DNA of 37,817 nucleotides from NCBI RefSeq assembly GCF_000802365.1, contig NZ_JSZE01000034.1, positions 1 through 37,817 on the forward strand. Direction: 5' to 3'. Positions 32,801 to 37,817 of this stretch are shown piece after piece. The notes below the pieces were generated by a model. That model was not told the origin of the DNA. It saw nothing but the letters and a program-made list of their open reading frames with translations, and made no database searches. Numbering within the stretch: the first letter of the stretch is position 1; each line of letters starts with the position of its first letter. The translations under genes were made by a program, and so were the position numbers. The stretch comes from Xanthomonas cannabis pv. cannabis. GTDB taxonomy: Bacteria; Pseudomonadota; Gammaproteobacteria; Xanthomonadales; Xanthomonadaceae.

Positions 32801-34168
32801 ATGCGCGATACCGTGTTTGTCTCTCCCGATCACATCCGCAGCCTGTTCGCCCAAGCAATGTCGGACATGTATCGCGCCGAGGTGCCGTTGTACGGCGACC
32901 TGATGACGCTGGTGGCGCAGGTCAACGCGCAGACGTTGCAGGCCGAGCCTGCGCTGGCGACGCGGCTGCAGCGCAACGACGAGCGGGCACGGCTGGATCT
33001 GGAGCGGCATGGTGCCATCCGGGTCGGCACGGCCGCAGAACTGGCCACCTTGCGTCGGCTGTTTGCGGTGATGGGCATGCACCCGGTGGGGTATTACGAC
33101 CTGTCGGTGGCCGGCGTGCCGGTGCATTCCACCGCGTTCCGCCCGATCGACGATGCGGCGCTGTCGGCCAACCCGTTCCGCGTGTTCACCTCGCTGCTGC
33201 GCCTGGAGTTGATCGAGGATGCCGCGCTGCGCGCGCAGGCCGCGCAGATCCTGCAGCAACGGCAGATCTTTACCGCAGGTGCGCTGGAGCTGATCGACCA
33301 CTGCGAACAGGCGGGCGGCCTGGACGCGGCACGGGCGCAGCAGTTCGTCGCCGAAGCGCTGGAGACCTTCCGCTGGCATGGCGATGCCACGGTGTCGCTG
33401 CCGACCTATCGCGCGCTGAGCGAGGCGCACAAGTTGATTGCCGATGTGGTGAGCTTCCACGGCCCGCACATCAACCATCTGACTCCGCGTACGCTGGATA
33501 TCGATGCGGCGCAGGCGCAGATGCAGCGCGCCGGCATCGATGCGAAGGCGGTGATCGAAGGCCCGCCGCGTCGACGCGTGCCGATCCTGCTGCGCCAGAC
33601 CAGTTTCAAGGCACTGGAAGAGCCGGTGCGGTTTGTCGGCGATGGCGGGCAGCCCGAACACGGCACGCATACCGCGCGCTTTGGCGAGATCGAGCAACGC
33701 GGGCTTGCGCTGACGCCCAAGGGACGCGCGCTGTACGACGCGTTGCTGGCGCAGGCGCGCGATGCCGACGGTGCCGGCAGCACGGGCAGCGATTACGCCA
33801 CCCGCCTGCAGACCGCGTTTGTGGCCTTTCCCGATGACGAGGCGCTGCTGCGCCAGGAAGGGCTGGGCTATTTCCGCTACACGCTGACCGAGGCCGGCCG
33901 CGCCGATCCGGCGCAGGTGGCCGCGATGCCGGCAGAAACCGCGATCGCGCTGGGGTTGGTGAGTGCCGACCCGATCATCTACGAAGACTTCCTGCCGGTC
34001 AGCGCGGCCGGCATCTTCCAGTCCAACCTGGGTGGGGCCGAGCAGCGCGCCTATGCCGCGCATTCGAGCAAGCGCAGCTTCGAGCAGGCGCTGGGCGCCC
34101 AGGTGCACGACGAGTTCGCGTTATACGCGCAGCTGGAGCGCGCCTCGCTGCAGGCCCTGGTGGCCTGA
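32801..34168 (+). CDS. DUF1338 non-heme iron dioxygenase, HglS/YdcJ-like (2-oxoadipate dioxygenase/decarboxylase)
   Basis: A 455-residue protein spanning the DUF1338 (VOC-fold) family. HglS, in Pseudomonas putida lysine degradation, converts 2-oxoadipate to 2-hydroxyglutarate with oxygen. Visible motifs are YYDLSVAGVPVHSTAFRP, containing a likely metal-ligand His, VSFHGPHINHLTPRTLDID with another candidate His, and ARFGEIEQRG with a candidate Glu; the C-terminal YEDFLPVSAAGIFQSNLG closes the family. The ATG at 32801 is the best fit; the frame extends 15 residues upstream. No other lysine-degradation gene is nearby, so its substrate here is inferred only from the family. Confidence 0.9.
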   Translation: MRDTVFVSPDHIRSLFAQAMSDMYRAEVPLYGDLMTLVAQVNAQTLQAEPALATRLQRNDERARLDLERHGAIRVGTAAELATLRRLFAVMGMHPVGYYDLSVAGVPVHSTAFRPIDDAALSANPFRVFTSLLRLELIEDAALRAQAAQILQQRQIFTAGALELIDHCEQAGGLDAARAQQFVAEALETFRWHGDATVSLPTYRALSEAHKLIADVVSFHGPHINHLTPRTLDIDAAQAQMQRAGIDAKAVIEGPPRRRVPILLRQTSFKALEEPVRFVGDGGQPEHGTHTARFGEIEQRGLALTPKGRALYDALLAQARDADGAGSTGSDYATRLQTAFVAFPDDEALLRQEGLGYFRYTLTEAGRADPAQVAAMPAETAIALGLVSADPIIYEDFLPVSAAGIFQSNLGGAEQRAYAAHSSKRSFEQALGAQVHDEFALYAQLERASLQALVA

Positions 34169-34219
34169 ACCCGCGGACGTCGTCGCGTGGCGCGGCGGCG
34201 GCCGGTGTGCTGCGTCGCC

Positions 34220-37200
34220 TCAGCGCGCCGACGACGCGGCCGGGCGCCGTGCCGCCGTGCGCTCTGCCCGGCGTGCACGCGCACGTGCGCGACGCGCCTT
34301 CCAGCGTTCGCTCAGGCACGAGAAGATCACGTACAACGCCGGCGTGCTGAGCAGGGTCAGGCCCTGCGAGAACACCAGCCCGCCGATCATCGCAATGCCG
34401 AGCGGGCGGCGCAGCTCCGAGCCTTCGCCCAGGCCCACTGCCAGCGGCACCGCGGCCAGGATCGCCACCATGGTGGTCATCATGATGGGGCGGAAGCGCA
34501 CGATCGAGGCTTCGCGTACGGCCGCGCGTGCATCCATGCCGTGCACGCGCTGCGCCACCAGCGCAAAGTCGATCATCATGATGGCGTTCTTCTTGACGAT
34601 GCCGATCAGCAGCACCAACGCGATCATCGAGATCACCGACAGCTCGGTGTTGCTCAGGAACAACGCCAGCAGCGCGCCGACGCCGGCGGCCGGCAACGTG
34701 GACAGGATGGTCACCGGGTGGATCAGGCTCTCGTAGAGCATGCCCAGCACGATGTAGACGGTGAGCACCGCGGCCAGCAGCAACACGCCCATCGAATTGG
34801 GGCTCAGTTGCACATTGAAGCCGCCACCGTCGCTGATGCGGATGCCATTCGGCAGGCGCAGGCCTTCCACGGTGTTCTTGATGATCAGGTCCGCTTCGCC
34901 GGTGCTCACGCCCGGTGCGAGGTTGTAGCTCAGGCCCATCGTGGTGTACTGGTTGTCGTGCGTGATCTGCGGCGGCGCCAGCCCGGGCAGCTGGGTGGCG
35001 ACCGCAGTGATCGGCACCATCTGGCCGGCACGGTTGGGCACGAAGACCTGATCCAGCGCCTTGGGTGTGGCGGTCTGCGAGGGCAGTGCATTGACCACCA
35101 CGCTGTACTGGTTGAGATCGGAATAGATGGTGGAAATGGAGCGCTGGCCGAACGCGCCGTACAGCGCGCCGTCGATGGCGCCCACCGAGATGCCCAGGCG
35201 TGCTGCCCTGGCGCGGTCGATCACGATGTTCTGGCGCAGGCCCGAGGTGTCCACGTCGGTGCCCACATCGCGCAGACGCGGGTTCTTCTTCAGCGCGGCC
35301 TGCACCTTGGGCAGCCATTCCTGCAGCTGCGCCAGGTCGTTGCCCTGCAGCGACACCTTGTACTGCGCGCCCTGGCTGGTGCCACCGCCACCGTCGCTGG
35401 GCAGGTCCTGGATCGCGCGCAGGCGCAGGTCCAGGTCCGGGTAACGGTCGGCCTTGGCGCTCAGGCGCGCGACCACCTGTGCGGTGGTATCGCGGCGGCC
35501 CTCGTCGCGCTTTTTCAGCTCGATATTGAACGATGCGCTGGAGCCCTGACGGCCGGAGCCCAGGCGCGCGCCGACGGTCTTCACGGCCGGGTCGGCCATC
35601 AGCATGTCGGTGATGCGGCGCTGGCGGCTGACCATGTCGGCAAACGACACCGTGGCGCTGGAATTGGCGCGCCCCCAGATCAAGCCGGTGTCCTGCGGCG
35701 GGAACGACCCCTTCTTGACCGCGCCACCCAGGAAGATGGTGGCGGCGATCAGCAGCAGCGGCGTCAGCGACAGCAGCAAGGCGTGCCGCAGCGAGAAATC
35801 CAGTGCCACCGTGTACACCGCGAGCATGCGCGCGTGCATGCGGTCCAGCCACGCGCCGAAACGCCCGGGTTTTTCCGGCTCGGTATGCGCGGACAGGAAG
35901 CGGCTGCACAGCGCCGGCGTCAAGGTCAGCGACACCAGCATCGACACCACGATTGCGGCCACCAGGGTTACGGTGAACTCGCGGAAGAACGCGCCGATCA
36001 TGCCGCTGGCAAACAGCATCGGGATGAACACCGCCACCAGCGAGGCGGTGATCGAGACGATGGTGAAACCGATCTCGCGCGCACCGGCCAGTGCCGCGTC
36101 CAGGCGCGGCATGCCTTCATCGAGATGACGCATGATGTTTTCGATCACCACGATCGCATCGTCGACCACGAACCCAATGGCGATCACCAGCGCCAGCAGG
36201 CTGAGGTTGTTCAAGGTGAAGCCAAGGACGTACATCACCAGCGCCGAACCGGCCAGCGACAACGGCACGGTCACCGCGGCAATCAAGGTCGGCGCCAGCC
36301 GGCGCAGGAACAGCGCCATGGTCAGCACCACCATCGCCAGGCTGATCATCAGCGTGGCCTGCACCTCGTGCAACGACGCGCGAATAGTGGGCGTGCGGTC
36401 GAAGTAGGGCGTGAGCCGGGTTCCGGGTTGCAGGTAGTTGCGCAGCTCGGGAATCTGCGCTTTGACCTGGTCCACGGTTTCGACGATGTTGGCCCCGGCG
36501 CGGGTGAAGGCGTACATCACCACCGCCGGCTTGCCGTCGAACCAGGCTGCCTGATACGCATCCTGCTGGCCGTCGTAGACGGTGGCCACATCGCCCAGCC
36601 GCACGATGCGTCCGTTGGACTGGGTGGAGATCGCCAGCTGCGCAAAGTCGGCTGCCTTGGCCAACGCATCGTTGGCGATGATGGCCATGGTGGTGTTGCC
36701 ATCGGACAGGAATCCGGTGGGCGAGGTCACGTTGGCCGCGCGCACCGCGTTGCGCAGGTCGTCCGGGGTCAGCCCCAGCGCGTTGAGCGCACGCAGGTCC
36801 ACGTCCACGCGTACTGCAGGGGTGGAGGCGCCGGCGATGTCGACCGAACTGATGCCGGTAATCTGGCGCAGCCGTTGCGCCAGCAACGAGTCGGCCACGT
36901 TGTACAGCTCATCGGCCGATTGCGTGTCCGAGGTGAGCGCAATGGCGATGACCGGGTCGTCGTTCGGATTAGCCTTGGAGTACATCGGCGTGCCGAGCCC
37001 GGACGGCAGATCCGATTGCGCAGCGTTGATCGCGGTCTGCACGTCCTGCGCGGCCGAATCGATGTTGCGATTGCTCTGGAACACCATGAACACCATGCTG
37101 CTGCTCTCCGAACTGGAGGAGCGCATGCGGTCGATGCCGGGCAACTGGCCCAGATGGCGTTCCAGCGGCGCGGTGACGGTGGAGGCCATGGTGCTGGCAT

Positions 37201-37363
37201 CGGCACCGGACTGGGTGGCGTGCACGAAGATCACCGGAATCTGGATGTTCGGCAACGCCGCCACGCCCAGCCGCAGGTAGCACATCAATCCGATCACGAA
37301 CAAACCGATCGCCAGCAGCGAGGTGCCGATCGGGCGCTTGATGAAGGGCGCGGAGATGTTCAT
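34220..37363 (-). CDS. mdtC: RND multidrug efflux permease, MdtC-like
   Basis: A 1047-residue inner-membrane proton-driven exporter of the AcrB/MdtC class. The opening MNISAPFIKRPIGTSLLAIG and the long periplasmic loops are standard, and the TM4 charged pair sits in GFVVDDAIVVIENIMRH. The C-terminal copy has SMIALVLLIGIVKKNAIMMID and [20 protein letters not shown], as in MdtB/MdtC. In enterobacteria MdtB and MdtC form a mixed trimer with MdtA; here another RND gene precedes it on the same strand, supporting such a pair. M at 37363 is the normal start; open frame upstream comes from a repeat. It is convergent with the DUF1338 gene, 51 bases apart. Confidence 0.94.
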   Translation of the reverse strand: MNISAPFIKRPIGTSLLAIGLFVIGLMCYLRLGVAALPNIQIPVIFVHATQSGADASTMASTVTAPLERHLGQLPGIDRMRSSSSESSSMVFMVFQSNRNIDSAAQDVQTAINAAQSDLPSGLGTPMYSKANPNDDPVIAIALTSDTQSADELYNVADSLLAQRLRQITGISSVDIAGASTPAVRVDVDLRALNALGLTPDDLRNAVRAANVTSPTGFLSDGNTTMAIIANDALAKAADFAQLAISTQSNGRIVRLGDVATVYDGQQDAYQAAWFDGKPAVVMYAFTRAGANIVETVDQVKAQIPELRNYLQPGTRLTPYFDRTPTIRASLHEVQATLMISLAMVVLTMALFLRRLAPTLIAAVTVPLSLAGSALVMYVLGFTLNNLSLLALVIAIGFVVDDAIVVIENIMRHLDEGMPRLDAALAGAREIGFTIVSITASLVAVFIPMLFASGMIGAFFREFTVTLVAAIVVSMLVSLTLTPALCSRFLSAHTEPEKPGRFGAWLDRMHARMLAVYTVALDFSLRHALLLSLTPLLLIAATIFLGGAVKKGSFPPQDTGLIWGRANSSATVSFADMVSRQRRITDMLMADPAVKTVGARLGSGRQGSSASFNIELKKRDEGRRDTTAQVVARLSAKADRYPDLDLRLRAIQDLPSDGGGGTSQGAQYKVSLQGNDLAQLQEWLPKVQAALKKNPRLRDVGTDVDTSGLRQNIVIDRARAARLGISVGAIDGALYGAFGQRSISTIYSDLNQYSVVVNALPSQTATPKALDQVFVPNRAGQMVPITAVATQLPGLAPPQITHDNQYTTMGLSYNLAPGVSTGEADLIIKNTVEGLRLPNGIRISDGGGFNVQLSPNSMGVLLLAAVLTVYIVLGMLYESLIHPVTILSTLPAAGVGALLALFLSNTELSVISMIALVLLIGIVKKNAIMMIDFALVAQRVHGMDARAAVREASIVRFRPIMMTTMVAILAAVPLAVGLGEGSELRRPLGIAMIGGLVFSQGLTLLSTPALYVIFSCLSERWKARRARARARRAERTAARRPAASSAR

Positions 37364-37374
37364 GGGGTGACTGC

Positions 37375-37408
37375 CGGGAATCGGGATTCGGGATTCGGGA
37401 ATCGGGAA
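37375..37408. repeat. single arm of the intergenic repeat family, between two RND genes
   Basis: CGGGAATCGGGATTCGGGAT and following bases match the left-arm unit of the copies at 3326-3413 and 15550-15652. No second arm is seen. It lies in the 133-base gap between the two RND genes and, read on the minus strand, would add a spurious N-terminal extension to the MdtC-like frame. Confidence 0.6.
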
Positions 37409-37496
37409 AGGCAACAGCCAGCGCAGTTGCCATACGCGCGTGCGGGAAGGCGGTGCCGTGGGCAGGCAGACCGATCAGCGATGACGCCATCGGTCA

Positions 37497-37817
37497 TCAT
37501 GCCGGGCGCTCCGAAGTGGAGGCCGGGGGCACGCCGTCGCGGCGGGCGGCACGCCGCGCGCGCCAGTCACGCAGCCGCTCGCCGGCACGTTCCATGTACA
37601 GGTAGATCACCGGCGTGGTGTACAGCGTCACCAGCTGCGACAGCAGCAGGCCGCCGACGATGGCGATGCCGAGCGGGCGGCGCAGTTCCGAGCCGATGCC
37701 CGTGCCCAGCGCCAGCGGCAACGCGCCCAGCATGGCGGCGGCGGTGGTCATCATGATCGGGCGGAAGCGCAGCAGGCAGGCGCGCCGGATCGCATCGTGC
37801 GCGTTCGCCCCTTCGCG
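37497..37817 (-). CDS. mdtB: RND multidrug efflux permease, MdtB-like, C-terminal part (cut by window edge)
   Basis: The last 106 codons of a second RND permease continue past the right edge. Read from the edge the frame gives [20 protein letters not shown], then [20 protein letters not shown] and [20 protein letters not shown], the standard RND C-terminal helices, ending in a hydrophilic tail. An internal ATG at 37754 is not a start. Its position before the MdtC-like gene on the same strand suggests an MdtB-MdtC pair with a membrane fusion gene further upstream. Confidence 0.9.
   Translation of the reverse strand, partial: REGANAHDAIRRACLLRFRPIMMTTAAAMLGALPLALGTGIGSELRRPLGIAIVGGLLLSQLVTLYTTPVIYLYMERAGERLRDWRARRAARRDGVPPASTSERPA

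Noticed and set aside
3326..37408. CRISPR array
   Set aside because: The repeats are few, far apart, palindromic pairs of intergenic type and not evenly spaced with unique spacers; no cas gene is present.
34187..37756. 1189-codon open frame on the plus strand opposite the RND gene
   Set aside because: Antisense shadow of the efflux gene; its product is His/Arg/Gln-rich and unlike any protein family.

Overview
The window is a contiguous piece of a high-G+C gammaproteobacterial chromosome, most likely from the genus Xanthomonas. I base this on protein recognition, on gene order (cox operon next to a rpsU/yqeY/dnaG/tsaD cluster), on GTG starts, and on dispersed intergenic repeats built from GGGATTCGGGATTGGGGATTCG-like units that I associate with Xanthomonas and its relatives. 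No tRNA or rRNA gene, insertion sequence, prophage gene or CRISPR array was seen. The region reads as chromosomal backbone rather than a mobile island.

Layout. (1) 48-7093: the aa3-type cytochrome c oxidase locus. It holds ctaD, a tiny overlapping membrane-protein gene, ctaG, ctaE, a DUF2909-like gene on the opposite strand, a SURF1 gene, a SCO-like thiol protein gene, ctaA and ctaB. Together these supply catalytic subunits I and III, Cu(B) insertion, other assembly factors and the heme O to heme A branch. Subunit II (ctaC) is probably just upstream, outside the window. (2) 7157-9892: a thioredoxin-fold lipoprotein and an SBF-like transporter, both on the minus strand. (3) 10045-16012: a macromolecular-synthesis region with dnaG, a BrkB/YihY protein, yqeY and rpsU on the minus strand, divergent from tsaD and folB. 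rpoD does not follow dnaG here. (4) 16229-19705: a GH3 beta-glucosidase convergent with a secreted PQQ-type sugar dehydrogenase.

(5) 20363-21337: two small genes that look stress-related, with a strong terminator. (6) 21425-28232: a peptidoglycan-peptide cluster. On the minus strand are an NlpC/P60 peptidase, an L-Ala-D/L-Glu-type epimerase, an L,D-transpeptidase-like protein and an APC permease. Divergent on the plus strand are an AmiD-like amidase lipoprotein and a VanX-like D-Ala-D-Ala dipeptidase. The enzymes form a plausible route from murein fragments to free amino acids. (7) 28375-34168: small genes of partly unknown function, including a CPXCG protein, a membrane protein, two secreted EF-hand proteins, a HAD hydrolase, two unknown exported proteins and an HglS/YdcJ-like DUF1338 enzyme. 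(8) 34220-37817: tandem RND efflux permeases of the MdtB/MdtC type on the minus strand; the upstream one is cut by the window edge.

The observations most worth following are the divergent murein-peptide cluster, the 57-residue gene nested between ctaD and ctaG, the SCO-like protein without a distal histidine, the repeat family that supplies the last codons and stop of tsaD, the stacked hairpins near 20.3 kb, and a possible decayed gene near 13.1 kb.
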